A stretch of DNA of 64,000 nucleotides, taken from assembly GCF_029542625.1 (NCBI RefSeq), contig NZ_CP120733.1, positions 1,736,001-1,800,000 on the forward strand. The letters are read 5' to 3'. The position numbers and the translations under genes are program-made. The notes beneath the pieces are model-generated. The model saw only the letters and a program-made list of their open reading frames with translations. It ran no database searches and was not told where the DNA came from. The DNA is from Tepidibacter hydrothermalis (GTDB lineage: Bacteria; Bacillota; Clostridia; Peptostreptococcales; Peptostreptococcaceae). Positions 41,201-48,569 of this stretch are shown piece by piece (position 1 is the stretch's first letter; the number at the start of each line of letters is the position of its first letter).

Positions 41201-41963
41201 AAAATTATTAGATTTGCAAGTGGCCCAGCAAAAAGTTAATAATGAATTAGAAGAAACTAAAAAGAAAGTCGATAGTGCGACAGACTCCTGGAAGAAATAT
41301 TATAAAGAAGTTGCAAAAGGTGTGTATGATACTTCTTCAAGTTCAAGAAGCTCTGGTAGAAGTAGTAGAAGCAAGAGTAAAAGTTATTACAACTCTGACA
41401 CAGGCGAACATCATATATATAAAAATGGAAAGCACACTGTTATATCAGACAGTGGAAAAACTAGAGATGCAACAAATGACAAGTATAAAATATCTGATTC
41501 AGAGAAAAAGTCTGGGCTTCATCGTGGTAAAGATGGACATACCTATGATAAGTCAGGATTTAGGATAAGACACGAAGGTGGTCTTGTAAATGATACAGGC
41601 AACATGAGATTCTTTGATTCATTAACTACTTTGGGTGGGTTCTTTAGCTCGCTAAAATCAAATGAGGTCCCAACGATCCTGGAAGATACTGAGGTAGTTT
41701 TAACACAGAATCACATGAACACATTAGAAAATGCTTTTCATGCTGCTAGATCATTGAAGGTAAATGCTTCAAGTGGTATGCAGAATTTGAATTTAACTCT
41801 TGATATTGACTATGAAAAATTAGCAAGTGCCATAGCTTCAAAGGTAAAACCTTCTATAACTCAGCACAATACATTCCAAAGTCCAAAAGCTTTGGATGAG
41901 AGGGAAATCAGAAGAAATAATACAACTATGCTTCGTGATCTTAATTTTGAATGGGGGATTTAA
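38226..41963 (+). CDS. Tape measure protein
   Basis: 1245 residues from the TTG at 38226 (AGGTGG 6 nt upstream; a GTG at 38217 overlaps that RBS). The N-terminal part has the TP901 tape-measure core (FESAMSEVSAITGATGQDF, TQFSASEAADGMKYLGMAG). Then come hydrophobic helices (about 395-480), long coiled coils (about 610-760 and 900-1010) and a Ser-rich C-terminal stretch before a conserved end. Repeats of NLIDMFTDGIKSK and NFMNMFTDGIKKN type occur around 840 and 880. Its length suggests a tail of roughly 180 nm by the usual 0.15 nm per residue rule. Confidence 0.95.
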   Translation: MINAGTVASYLMLDTNNFSSGIQRAGRQLQQFQNESNTLGDNLNLLGGALTDMGATLTKSVTLPIAAIGTAVTVVSANFESAMSEVSAITGATGQDFMELEDTAKSLGATTQFSASEAADGMKYLGMAGMETNEIIGAMPGLLDLAAASGTDLGITADIVSDALSAFGMEAQESGHLADIMAKASSSANTNVQMLGESFKYAAPVAAAFGMSAEETTSALAMMANAGIKASQGGTTLRASLTNLAKPTEKAEAWLDKLKVTTTDAYGNMLPFNEIMGKLRNSFGDLTEEQKLQATTAIFGKQAMSGMLAVLNTSTEDFEDYTEGLENSDGSAQKMAETMNNNLSGAIKMLQSALEGASISLGETLIPMIRDVVEWINEWVNEFNSLDKSTKEAIVKVGLLVGALGPLLLIGGKLFTLIGSISNGIGMASGVFTTVSGVVTNFGSAMAFAGGGIQGFGYGVYATLGPLGLALAGITALGVAVYGLYNYFSQDAIPEVERFGPEVSESTQKAVGAFLDLNDTATVSLNELSWSGKKVTKDMADSISSNFDGMAKSINYELQEAKEKGVKSLKDLFKESSEISKEEQKSMLDTLKKGYDSQINLNKEGTKKINEILNKAAQENRELKDSERKEIDKIEKSMVDSGIKLLSNSEQEQLAIMERMRSNAKDLSARQAAEIVQNSVKQKEETIKNAEQEYNERLKQAALLRQQGTKEANEMADKIVEEAKRQRDESITHAEEMHSKVVEEAKKQSAEHVNEVDWSTGEILSKWELFRNNWSDIDERANEFIVNGIKNTVKAITDGIEDLGNWIHKKGTDFDKKVNAKIEEAKLWGSNLIDMFTDGIKSKVANVKKTISDIGQTIKDYLGFSSPTKKGACSNSDQWAPNFMNMFTDGIKKNKHKVKKASEDVAKVVADSLNKVNRYVKNTVSIMDKKFELWKLKNKEVKDSSILLSKQMELQQKKHEALNEQIDNTHQALEIVTKKYGENSYEAQELQLKLLDLQVAQQKVNNELEETKKKVDSATDSWKKYYKEVAKGVYDTSSSSRSSGRSSRSKSKSYYNSDTGEHHIYKNGKHTVISDSGKTRDATNDKYKISDSEKKSGLHRGKDGHTYDKSGFRIRHEGGLVNDTGNMRFFDSLTTLGGFFSSLKSNEVPTILEDTEVVLTQNHMNTLENAFHAARSLKVNASSGMQNLNLTLDIDYEKLASAIASKVKPSITQHNTFQSPKALDEREIRRNNTTMLRDLNFEWGI

Positions 41964-42009
41964 ATGGAAAAATTAATATTTACAAACTCAAAGGGAACAA
42001 GTATTAAAA
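41964..42009 (+). pseudogene. 5' end of the distal tail gene, cut by the IS element
   Basis: MEKLIFTNSKGTSIK is the conserved start of siphovirus distal tail (Dit) proteins. After 15 codons the frame enters the IS3-family element. The remainder of the gene resumes at 43467. The RBS GGGGGA overlaps the end of the tape measure gene. Confidence 0.85.
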
Positions 42010-42011
42010 TG

Positions 42012-42066
42012 GTACCTATAGATTGGACACATAAAAAAGAGTGTCTAGTTTATAGGTACTTTTTTG
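42012..42066 (+). terminator. Hairpin with T-run at the IS left end
   Basis: GTACCTATA...GACAC pairs with GTGTC...TATAGGTAC and is followed by TTTTTTG. It forms when transcription enters from the tail operon, so it can block readthrough into the transposase gene and reduce expression of phage genes downstream. Confidence 0.65.
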
Positions 42067-42100
42067 TGTATAATTATCATTGAATATGGAGGCCTTTAGT

Positions 42101-43432
42101 ATGAGTAAAATTACATTTTCAAAAGACAATATTGAAAGATTAAATAAGAACCCTTATGTAAAGCGCGTTAGCGAGAAGTCAATAACATACTCTGACGAGT
42201 TTAAAATAATGTTTATTGAGGAGTATTTAAGAGGAAGCACACCACGAACTATTTTCATTGATGCTGGATTTGACGTTGAAATACTTGGTGTCAAGCGCTA
42301 TGAACAGGCGGCAGCCAGATGGATAAAAGCGTACAAGAAAGATGGAATTATAGGATTAAGTGATACTAGAAGAGTGAATTCAGGCAGACCAAGTAATGCT
42401 CCAGTTTCAAAGGACGATATTATTAGCAAACAAGAAGCTAAAATAAAACTGCTTGAGGAACAATTAGAATTGCTAAAAAAGCTCGACGTGACAGAAAGGA
42501 GGCTGGTAAACAACTGCGTAAATCTAACAAATAATGAAGTATATGAGTTAATTTTAAAGACTGTGTCTAAAAAAGATTATTCAGGCACAGTTTCTTATTG
42601 CTGCTCAATTTTAGGGGTTTCACGTTCAGGTTATTATCATTATTTAAAGACAGCACCTTCTAGAACTATAAGGGAGAATGAAGATTTAAAAGCTAGAGAT
42701 ATTATATTAAAGGCTTATAATTATAGAGGTTATAAGAAAGGTTCTAGATCAATTAAAATGACACTAGAAAATGAGTTTGGTATTATATACAGTAGAAAAA
42801 AAATCCAAAGGATTATGCGAAAATACAGTATAGTATGTCCTATAAGAAAAGCCAATCCGTATAGAAGAATAGCCAAAGCGACAAAAGAACATAGAGTAGT
42901 ACCTAATCTGCTACAGAGAAATTTCAAACAGGGTATTCCTGGCAAGGTGCTACTTACTGATATCACATACATCCCTTACGGGATAAATAAAATGGCATAT
43001 TTATCAGCTATCAAAGATAGCTCTAGTAACGATATTCTAGCATATCATGTATCTGATCGAATTACTTTAGATATAGCTACAATTACAATTAAAAAATTAG
43101 TTAATACACATAAAGCTGATTTACATGATGAAGCTTTTATCCATTCTGACCAAGGGGTCCACTATACAAGCCCTAAATTCCAAAAATTACTAAAAAGCCA
43201 TAATCTAGGACAATCCATGTCTAGACGTGGTAACTGCTGGGATAATGCACCTCAAGAATCCTTCTTTGGTCATATGAAGGATGAAGTAGATTTCAAAACA
43301 TGTTCTACACTTGAAGAAGTAATTAATAAAGTTGATAATTACATGGATTACTATAATAATTATAGATGTCAATGGGGATTAAAAAAGATGACTCCTAAAC
43401 AATTTAGAAATCATCTTTTGAATGCAGCTTAA
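42101..43432 (+). CDS. IS3-family transposase (IS150-like), single reading frame
   Basis: 443 residues from the ATG at 42101 (GGAGG 8 nt upstream). An N-terminal helix-turn-helix region (TYSDEFKIMFIEEYLRGSTP) and a leucine-zipper-like coil (KQEAKIKLLEEQLELLKKL) join a DDE integrase domain with LLTDITYIPYG, IHSDQGVHYTS and APQESFFGHMKDE. Most IS3 elements split these between orfA and orfB, joined by a -1 frameshift; here they form one continuous gene. Confidence 0.93.
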   Translation: MSKITFSKDNIERLNKNPYVKRVSEKSITYSDEFKIMFIEEYLRGSTPRTIFIDAGFDVEILGVKRYEQAAARWIKAYKKDGIIGLSDTRRVNSGRPSNAPVSKDDIISKQEAKIKLLEEQLELLKKLDVTERRLVNNCVNLTNNEVYELILKTVSKKDYSGTVSYCCSILGVSRSGYYHYLKTAPSRTIRENEDLKARDIILKAYNYRGYKKGSRSIKMTLENEFGIIYSRKKIQRIMRKYSIVCPIRKANPYRRIAKATKEHRVVPNLLQRNFKQGIPGKVLLTDITYIPYGINKMAYLSAIKDSSSNDILAYHVSDRITLDIATITIKKLVNTHKADLHDEAFIHSDQGVHYTSPKFQKLLKSHNLGQSMSRRGNCWDNAPQESFFGHMKDEVDFKTCSTLEEVINKVDNYMDYYNNYRCQWGLKKMTPKQFRNHLLNAA

Positions 43433-43445
43433 CCCTTTTTTTATA

Positions 43446-44297
43446 ATGTCCTTGACAAAGGGTCCATTTTATATTGAAATAGGAAATCAAGCCCCTTTTA
43501 TTTTAAAAAAAATTCTTGGGCTTGATGGTATGAATGTAAATGTCCAAACTAAAAAAGCCCCCTTTCAACTTGGGAAAAGTTATATTGATTCTACTGTAGA
43601 CGAAAGGCTTCTCAGTATTTACTTAGCTTTACTCAATGATAATGAAGAAGAAAAATTTAGATTAAGAGAACAACTTTTAAGAGTGTTTAACCCATTACTT
43701 GGGCAAGGCACTCTTAAATATATTTATGGTAGAAAAGAAAAAGAAATAAAAGCTGCAGTAAGTCAATCACCAAAATTTAATACTGATGATATAGAGGGAC
43801 CAGATGAGCAACTTGAAACAGTTATTCATCTGGTTGCTGCAGATCCTTTTCTCTTGGACACATTTAATACAAGTAAAGAAATGAGTTATTTAATGGGAGG
43901 ACTTAAATTTGGACTTAAAATCCCAACTACTTTTTCATATAGAGGATTTAAAAATAAAGTTATGAATGATGGAGAGGTTGAAACTCCAGTTCATATAACT
44001 TTCTATGGACCAGCAAAAAATCCTAAAGTTACAAATGTAACTACAGGAGAATTTATAGGCATAACAAAAGAGCTAAAGGAAAATGAAAAATTAATAATAG
44101 ATACAAGTTTTGATAATAAACTAATTGAAATAGAGGATGCAGAAGGTAATAGAAAAAATGCTCTTGGCTATATAGATTTAGCGAGTGTATTTTGGAGCTT
44201 AGATTTAGGGCTTAACATACTAAGTTATACAAGTAATAACGATTCCATAAAGACAAAGGTATCAGTTAAGTGGAAAAATCGTTATACGGGAGTTTAA
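43446..44297 (+). pseudogene. Distal tail protein, 3' part with IS-provided start
   Basis: From 43467 on, the Dit gene resumes (FYIEIGNQAPFILKKILGLD, QTKKAPFQLGKSYIDST) and continues intact to the stop, about 277 residues. The frame is open backward through the IS end to ATG 43446 or ATG 43422; the latter overlaps the transposase stop. So a near-full-length Dit with about 7-15 IS-encoded residues replacing its first 15 could be made. No clear RBS precedes either ATG. Classed as broken but possibly expressed. Confidence 0.75.
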
Positions 44298-44309
44298 GGA
44301 GGTTATTAT

Positions 44310-45143
44310 ATGCCAGGAATTGAAAAATATAGTTTTTTTGATTCAACTATTGATGATGAGAGGAATTACTCGGCTCAAGAATTTGCTGATTTTTTCAAAA
44401 GTGTACTTGGAACAGGAATTTTAAATGGGGGAGAAAATCTTCAGGTTGGTTGTGAAAATAATTCAATGAATATTTTCATTAAACCAGGCGAGGCTTGGAT
44501 TGAAGGATATAAATATTCACTTGGAAGTGGGAATTTGAATCTTACTATAGATGCTGCTGATCCTACGCAAGATAGAATTGATAGAATAATTATTAGATTA
44601 GATAAGACTTTAGAAAATAGATATATAAAAGCTTTCGTGTTAAAAGGAAATCCAGGAGCTACTCCAGCTCCTTGTAATTTAACCAGGAATGAAAATATAT
44701 ATGAAATTTCTTTGGCTAAAATTAGAATTATAGCTGGAAAAAGCTTTATTCAAGCAAGTTCAATTACAGATGAAAGGCTTGATACTAATGTTTGTGGTGT
44801 CGCTAATAGTTTAATACAGGCAAATACAACGGAGATTTTTAGACAGTTTCAAGACTTTTTAAATGAGAAAAAAATTGAGTACCCAGCACAGTGGAAAACT
44901 TGGTTTGACCTTGTGACTAATGATTATGAAACTAAATTAAGAAATTTTCTTGAATCTTTAGAGGATAATTTAACGGATGCAGATGTTACTTTTTTAGATG
45001 GAAAAATAAATGATACTAAGCAAGAATTAAACAATGCTAAGCAAGAACTAACAGAAAAAATTAATACTTCTACAGAATCTTTAAAGAATGAAATGTTGAA
45101 AAAAGATTCAATAGAGTTTTTAATATATTCTAGCTTACTATAA
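44310..45143 (+). CDS. Baseplate/tail-fibre structural protein
   Basis: 277 residues. The N-terminal about 190 residues (YSAQEFADFFKSVLGTGILNGG, IKPGEAWIEGYKY, DRIDRIIIRLDKT, ITDERLDTNVCG) match a widespread Firmicute phage baseplate/fibre-base family. The C-terminal part (about 190-275) is a coiled coil that could trimerise. AGGAGG precedes the ATG. Confidence 0.8.
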   Translation: MPGIEKYSFFDSTIDDERNYSAQEFADFFKSVLGTGILNGGENLQVGCENNSMNIFIKPGEAWIEGYKYSLGSGNLNLTIDAADPTQDRIDRIIIRLDKTLENRYIKAFVLKGNPGATPAPCNLTRNENIYEISLAKIRIIAGKSFIQASSITDERLDTNVCGVANSLIQANTTEIFRQFQDFLNEKKIEYPAQWKTWFDLVTNDYETKLRNFLESLEDNLTDADVTFLDGKINDTKQELNNAKQELTEKINTSTESLKNEMLKKDSIEFLIYSSLL

Positions 45144-45163
45144 CAAAGAAAGGATTTGATATA

Positions 45164-45532
45164 ATGCCTTTAATTGGGAGAATTTATTGTGGTAGTGTGT
45201 CTCTAGGCACTAGCAAAGAAGTATTAAATGTGAATGGAAAAGGGGTTTTAAAATATATAAATGCAAACTTCAATTCTTATTTTACAGATTCTATACAAGT
45301 AGATATAGATGGTGCTAGTTTCACAATTGATCAAAACAGTGCCTACATACATGCACCGACGGCATCTAGTTCTGCTGGTATGTGTAATGGTTATAGTGGA
45401 GTTTACAGTGGTACTAATGGTGGTTCAAATTTCAATCTAAACATACCTTTCAATGAAAATTTAAAAATAACTATTAGGGAAGGAAATAAATATGATAGTT
45501 GGATTGTAGCGAATTATATTTTAGAAGTTTAG
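45164..45532 (+). CDS. Small beta-rich tail protein, possible receptor-binding accessory
   Basis: 122 residues rich in Gly, Ser, Asn and Tyr, predicted beta (ASFTIDQNSAYIHAPTASSS, GMCNGYSGVYSGTNGGSN). AAAGG precedes the ATG. No recognised family. Its place after the fibre-base gene suggests a fibre tip or decoration. Confidence 0.55.
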   Translation: MPLIGRIYCGSVSLGTSKEVLNVNGKGVLKYINANFNSYFTDSIQVDIDGASFTIDQNSAYIHAPTASSSAGMCNGYSGVYSGTNGGSNFNLNIPFNENLKITIREGNKYDSWIVANYILEV

Positions 45533-45542
45533 GAGGAGTTTT

Positions 45543-45914
45543 ATGAATATAAAAATTGAAATAGAAAATGGAAATGTTTATGAAGTTATTGAAACTAAAA
45601 AAAGCAAAGAAAAAAGATTTAAATGCATGGAATATACTTTAGTTTCTAATGTTGAAATCAAAAGAATAGAAAATAAAACCACTGTAATTGGAATAGTATA
45701 TAAACAGAATTATAAAGGAGAAGTAATTGAAATAACTGACAACTTAATATTAAAAATAGAAGATAAATTAATTGAATTAGCACCTAATGGTGGAATGTCA
45801 GATATAGACATAGAAATCAATAATGTTGATTTAGAAAGGATATTTATAAAAGAAAAAGATAACGAAAATATTAGTGGAGTTATTGTGTTAAAGGAGGAAG
45901 TTTTAAATGGATAA
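45543..45914 (+). CDS. Small protein in the fibre cluster, unknown
   Basis: 123 residues, acidic and probably beta-rich, no recognised family. GGAGGAG precedes the ATG. Its stop overlaps the next small gene's start region. Confidence 0.55.
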   Translation: MNIKIEIENGNVYEVIETKKSKEKRFKCMEYTLVSNVEIKRIENKTTVIGIVYKQNYKGEVIEITDNLILKIEDKLIELAPNGGMSDIDIEINNVDLERIFIKEKDNENISGVIVLKEEVLNG

Positions 45915-46026
45915 AACGTTTAAAGAACGTTTAAGAGAAATAGAAGCTTTAAAAAATAAAAGTACTGTTGAAAATAATATAGACGTAGAAGTTGTAAAAG
46001 GGAAAATAATAATATCACAAAAATAG
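45907..46026 (+). CDS. Very small XkdX-like position protein
   Basis: 39 residues (MDKTFKERLREIEALKNKST...), charged. AAGGAGG lies 10 nt upstream. It overlaps the preceding gene by 8 nt. In many Firmicute phages a tiny XkdX protein occupies this place, but the sequence itself is not diagnostic. Confidence 0.5.
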   Translation: MDKTFKERLREIEALKNKSTVENNIDVEVVKGKIIISQK

Positions 46027-46050
46027 ATTAAAGGTACAATTAATTACGTT

Positions 46051-46078
46051 AGGACCACAATGAAGGGTTCTTTTTTAT
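46051..46078 (+). terminator. Terminator after the fibre cluster
   Basis: AGGACC (46051-46056) pairs with GGTTCT (46066-46071, one G-T pair), followed by TTTTTTATT. It splits the fibre genes from the Gp37-like tail gene. Confidence 0.6.
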
Positions 46079-46099
46079 TGCAAGAAAGGAGGTGATATA

Positions 46100-47179
46100 T
46101 TGAACCAAAACCTTATATTAAGAATAATAGATCCAGAGTTTAATTTATTAGGGGAGATTAATCATGAATACTTCTTTATTCATGAAAAATTTAATTCTTG
46201 TGGAAAGTTTGAATTAAGAATTAATAGACATAAAAAATATGTTGAGCACCTTCAAGAAGGTAACATCGTCTTTTTAAATGAAGAAGATGCAGGAATAATT
46301 GAGCATAGAGAAATATCAGTTGATGAATCAGGAAAAGCTTCAGAGGATTGGTTGATAAAAGGATATACTCTAAAAGGTATTTTAAGAAATAGAGTTATCA
46401 TTCCACCAACAGATCAGGACTATGATGAAATAACTGCAGATGCAGAGACTGTTTTAAAACATTATATTGAAAAAAACATTGTAGTTCCTACAGATCCACT
46501 TCGAAAAATTGATAATTTTGTGTTGGCTGAAAATAGAAGAAGAGGAATTAATATAACCTGGAAAAGTAGTCATAAGAATCTAGCTGAAGAACTTAAAAAA
46601 ATATCTTTATATACAAATTTAGGTTTATGCATGAAGCTTGATTTCATAAATAAACAGTTTGTATTTGATATTTTAGAAGGTAAAAACTTAACTCAAAAAC
46701 AACAGGTCAATGACCCTGTACTTTTCAGCATTGATTTTGCAAACATCAAAAGTCAAAATTATGTTGAATCTAGCCTGGATCATAAAAATGTTGCTTATAT
46801 CGGAGGGCAAGGCGAAGGAGCTCAAAGACAAATTGAAACTGTAGGAAATTCTACTGGATTAAAAAGAAAAGAAATATTTATAGATGCTAGAGACATAAAC
46901 ACAGGACTCCAGGAAAGAGGACTTCAGAAACTGCATGAGTATCAGAAAGTCAAAACCTTTGAAGGTGAGATTCTAAACACTGGACCTTTTAAATATAAAA
47001 AGGACTGGGACTTGGGGGACATTGTTACTTTACAAAATAAAGATTGGGGAATAACAATTGACTCCAGGATTACAGAAATTAAAAAGACTTATTCAGAAAA
47101 CGGATTAGATATAGACGTTAATTTTGGAAATAAAATTCCAACGATTTTAGATAAAATCAAAAGAGAAATAAGAAATTAA
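46100..47179 (+). CDS. Tail protein, ReqiPepy6 Gp37-like (tail-associated baseplate hub)
   Basis: 359 residues, TTG start with AAAGGAGGTGA upstream. The core with FFIHEKFNSCGKFELRINRH, GIIEHREISVDE, YTLKGILRNRVI, and DLGDIVTLQNKDWGITIDSR followed by RITEIKKTYSENGLDIDV, is the siphovirus Gp37-like hub family. Normally it follows the distal tail gene directly; here four fibre-type genes intervene. Confidence 0.88.
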   Translation: MNQNLILRIIDPEFNLLGEINHEYFFIHEKFNSCGKFELRINRHKKYVEHLQEGNIVFLNEEDAGIIEHREISVDESGKASEDWLIKGYTLKGILRNRVIIPPTDQDYDEITADAETVLKHYIEKNIVVPTDPLRKIDNFVLAENRRRGINITWKSSHKNLAEELKKISLYTNLGLCMKLDFINKQFVFDILEGKNLTQKQQVNDPVLFSIDFANIKSQNYVESSLDHKNVAYIGGQGEGAQRQIETVGNSTGLKRKEIFIDARDINTGLQERGLQKLHEYQKVKTFEGEILNTGPFKYKKDWDLGDIVTLQNKDWGITIDSRITEIKKTYSENGLDIDVNFGNKIPTILDKIKREIRN

Positions 47180-47193
47180 AGGTAGGTGGAGAT

Positions 47194-47442
47194 ATGGATA
47201 ACGAATTATGTTTAGAAAAGCATAAACAAATTACAGAAACATTAGAATTACATACAAAAACACTAGATAAACATACAGACGAGATAGAAAATTTAAGAGA
47301 AAATGGACGAGAGTATAAAGTTCAAATTCAAAATTTATGTAAGCAAATAGAAGACTTAACTAAAACTATCAAATGGTTTATGGGATTATTAGGGGGAAGC
47401 TTTGTAGGCTTCTTTTTTTATGCAGTTCAAAGATTATTATAG
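47194..47442 (+). CDS. XhlA-like hemolysin/holin-associated protein
   Basis: 82 residues: an N-terminal coiled coil with heptads of L, I and H, then one C-terminal membrane helix (WFMGLLGGSFVGFFFYAVQ). The family works with the holin during lysis. GGTGGAG precedes the ATG. Confidence 0.82.
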   Translation: MDNELCLEKHKQITETLELHTKTLDKHTDEIENLRENGREYKVQIQNLCKQIEDLTKTIKWFMGLLGGSFVGFFFYAVQRLL

Positions 47443-47451
47443 GAGGCAACT

Positions 47452-47628
47452 ATGAAAAATATAAATGAGTACATAGAGTTAATAGTCCTTGCAACACTTG
47501 TTATATACCTGTTTGCAGGGGCTTTTTATTTGAAGGATAACAGTAATACAGACCTTATAATCGGAGCATTTCTAGGAGTTCTTGGAAGTAAAAAAGTAGA
47601 TAAGAGTAGAGAAAGCGAGGGTGAATAA
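47452..47628 (+). CDS. Holin-like small membrane protein
   Basis: 58 residues with one clear membrane helix (IELIVLATLVIYLFAGAFYL) and a second hydrophobic stretch (LIIGAFLGVLG), then a charged tail ending ESEGE. GGAGG precedes the ATG. Size, topology and position between XhlA and the peptidase make it the likely holin. Confidence 0.75.
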   Translation: MKNINEYIELIVLATLVIYLFAGAFYLKDNSNTDLIIGAFLGVLGSKKVDKSRESEGE

Positions 47629-47629
47629 T

Positions 47630-48046
47630 ATGATATATAAAGGACAGAGTAAATATAAAGATAAACCTATAACAGAGCATTTTAGAGTTGGAGAAATAGT
47701 TTGTCATGATGGAAGTTCAGAATACATAATTAACAGTAAAGCTCTTGAAGGACTTGAAAAGTTAAGAGAGATAATAAAAAAGCCTATAATTATTAACAGT
47801 GGATATAGGACTGTAAGTTATAACAAAAGATGTGGTGGTAGTCCTAAGAGCCAGCACTTGGTTGGTAATGCTATAGATTTTCACGTTAAAGGTATGAGTA
47901 CAGAAGATATATATCATATTATGAAAACTCATAATATGATTGGGAAAGAGTTTAAGGGCATAGGGTTATATAATACGTTTGTTCATGTAGATGTACGTCC
48001 TAATCCTAATAGAAGGGGCTATTCATTTTGGGATATGAGAAAGTAA
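47630..48046 (+). CDS. M15-family peptidoglycan peptidase (endolysin)
   Basis: 138 residues. The M15 zinc site is visible: SGYRTVSYNKRCGGSPKSQH, then LVGNAIDFHV with the Asp ligand and FVHVDVRPN with the last His. It should cut peptide stems (D-Ala-D-Ala/L-Ala type) of the host wall during lysis. No binding domain is attached; the protein is short. The ATG at 47630 lies 2 nt after the holin stop, so translation is coupled. Confidence 0.88.
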   Translation: MIYKGQSKYKDKPITEHFRVGEIVCHDGSSEYIINSKALEGLEKLREIIKKPIIINSGYRTVSYNKRCGGSPKSQHLVGNAIDFHVKGMSTEDIYHIMKTHNMIGKEFKGIGLYNTFVHVDVRPNPNRRGYSFWDMRK

Positions 48047-48082
48047 AAGTTAATATATAGTAGGATTTATAAAGAAGTTGCA

Positions 48083-48124
48083 AAAATAGGGTAGGTGGTT
48101 AATTCCATCTACCCTATTTTTTAT
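48083..48124 (+). terminator. Strong terminator at the end of the late operon
   Basis: 16-bp stem (48083-48098 with 48105-48120, one G-T), 6-nt loop, flanked by T-rich sequence. It separates the late lytic operon from the right-arm genes. Confidence 0.9.
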
Positions 48125-48199
48125 TTTTTGTCGCAATTTTTGTGAAGGATTTGCAAAATTAAAGATTAATACATAGTATATACAAGAGATAGAATAGAG

Positions 48200-48415
48200 G
48201 TGAGAAGTATAAGTGTTAAAAATAATCTTAAGTCTATAAGAATGAGAGAATATATGATAGATAATCAAAAAGAGTTTGCAAAATTATTAGGTGTTAATTA
48301 TAGGCAATATAATAGATATGAAACAGAAGGAGTTGTTCCATCGTTAGAAATTGCTTTAAAAATTGCTAGTAAATTAAATAAGAAAGTTGAAGATGTATTT
48401 TACTTATGCGAATAA
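48200..48415 (+). CDS. XRE-family small regulator of the right arm
   Basis: 71 residues if started at GTG 48200. A helix-turn-helix (IDNQKEFAKLLGVNYRQYNR, then YETEGVVPSLEIALKIASKLN) occupies most of it. The sequence GAGGTG lies 6 nt upstream of an ATA codon at 48209 that would begin the typical N terminus (x)SVKNNLKSIRMREYM, so the true start may be the non-standard ATA or the GTG within the RBS. It has its own promoter (TTGCAA-17-TAGTAT, about 48150-48178) and is likely expressed in the lysogen. Confidence 0.75.
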   Translation: MRSISVKNNLKSIRMREYMIDNQKEFAKLLGVNYRQYNRYETEGVVPSLEIALKIASKLNKKVEDVFYLCE

Positions 48416-48440
48416 AAACCGCATAGGTAATTTTTTTTAT
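48403..48440 (+). terminator. Terminator after the right-arm regulator
   Basis: CTTATGCG (48403-48410) pairs with CGCATAGG (48420-48427), then eight T residues. It overlaps the end of the regulator gene. Confidence 0.85.
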
Positions 48441-48496
48441 TATTTTTTATACTTGGACACGCATCTTATCCACTTAAAAGACATATAGTGTACTAT

Positions 48497-48555
48497 GTAA
48501 TACAAATTATTAAAAATTATTTCAGGTCTGTAATACAGATTATTAATTTGTAATA
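48497..48555 (+). repeat. Iteron-like repeats, candidate parC centromere/promoter of the ParM operon
   Basis: GTAATACAAATTATTAA at 48497-48513 and GTAATACAGATTATTAA at 48530-48546, 33 bp apart (three helical turns), plus a partial GTAATAAA at 48550. They lie 15-70 nt upstream of the ParM-like gene, where type II partition centromeres sit and where ParR binds to autoregulate. Confidence 0.65.
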
Positions 48556-48569
48556 AAGGGGGATTTTAG

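Larger units (their letters stand above)
42010..43466 (+). mobile_element. IS3-family insertion sequence inside the distal tail gene
   Basis: About 1457 bp. The ends begin TGGTACCT and finish AGGGTCCA, so they are TG...CA termini. The left end and the inverted right end match at 19 or more of 30 positions: TGG..CCT.T and a shared GGACA at positions 16-20, then A-runs. No convincing target duplication is visible (flanks AAAA and TTTT). It carries one transposase gene. Confidence 0.85.

Noticed and set aside
48497-48555. CRISPR array
   Set aside because: Only two full repeats and one partial, 17 bp long, with unequal spacing, next to parM. They fit centromere iterons. No CRISPR array or cas gene is seen in the window.
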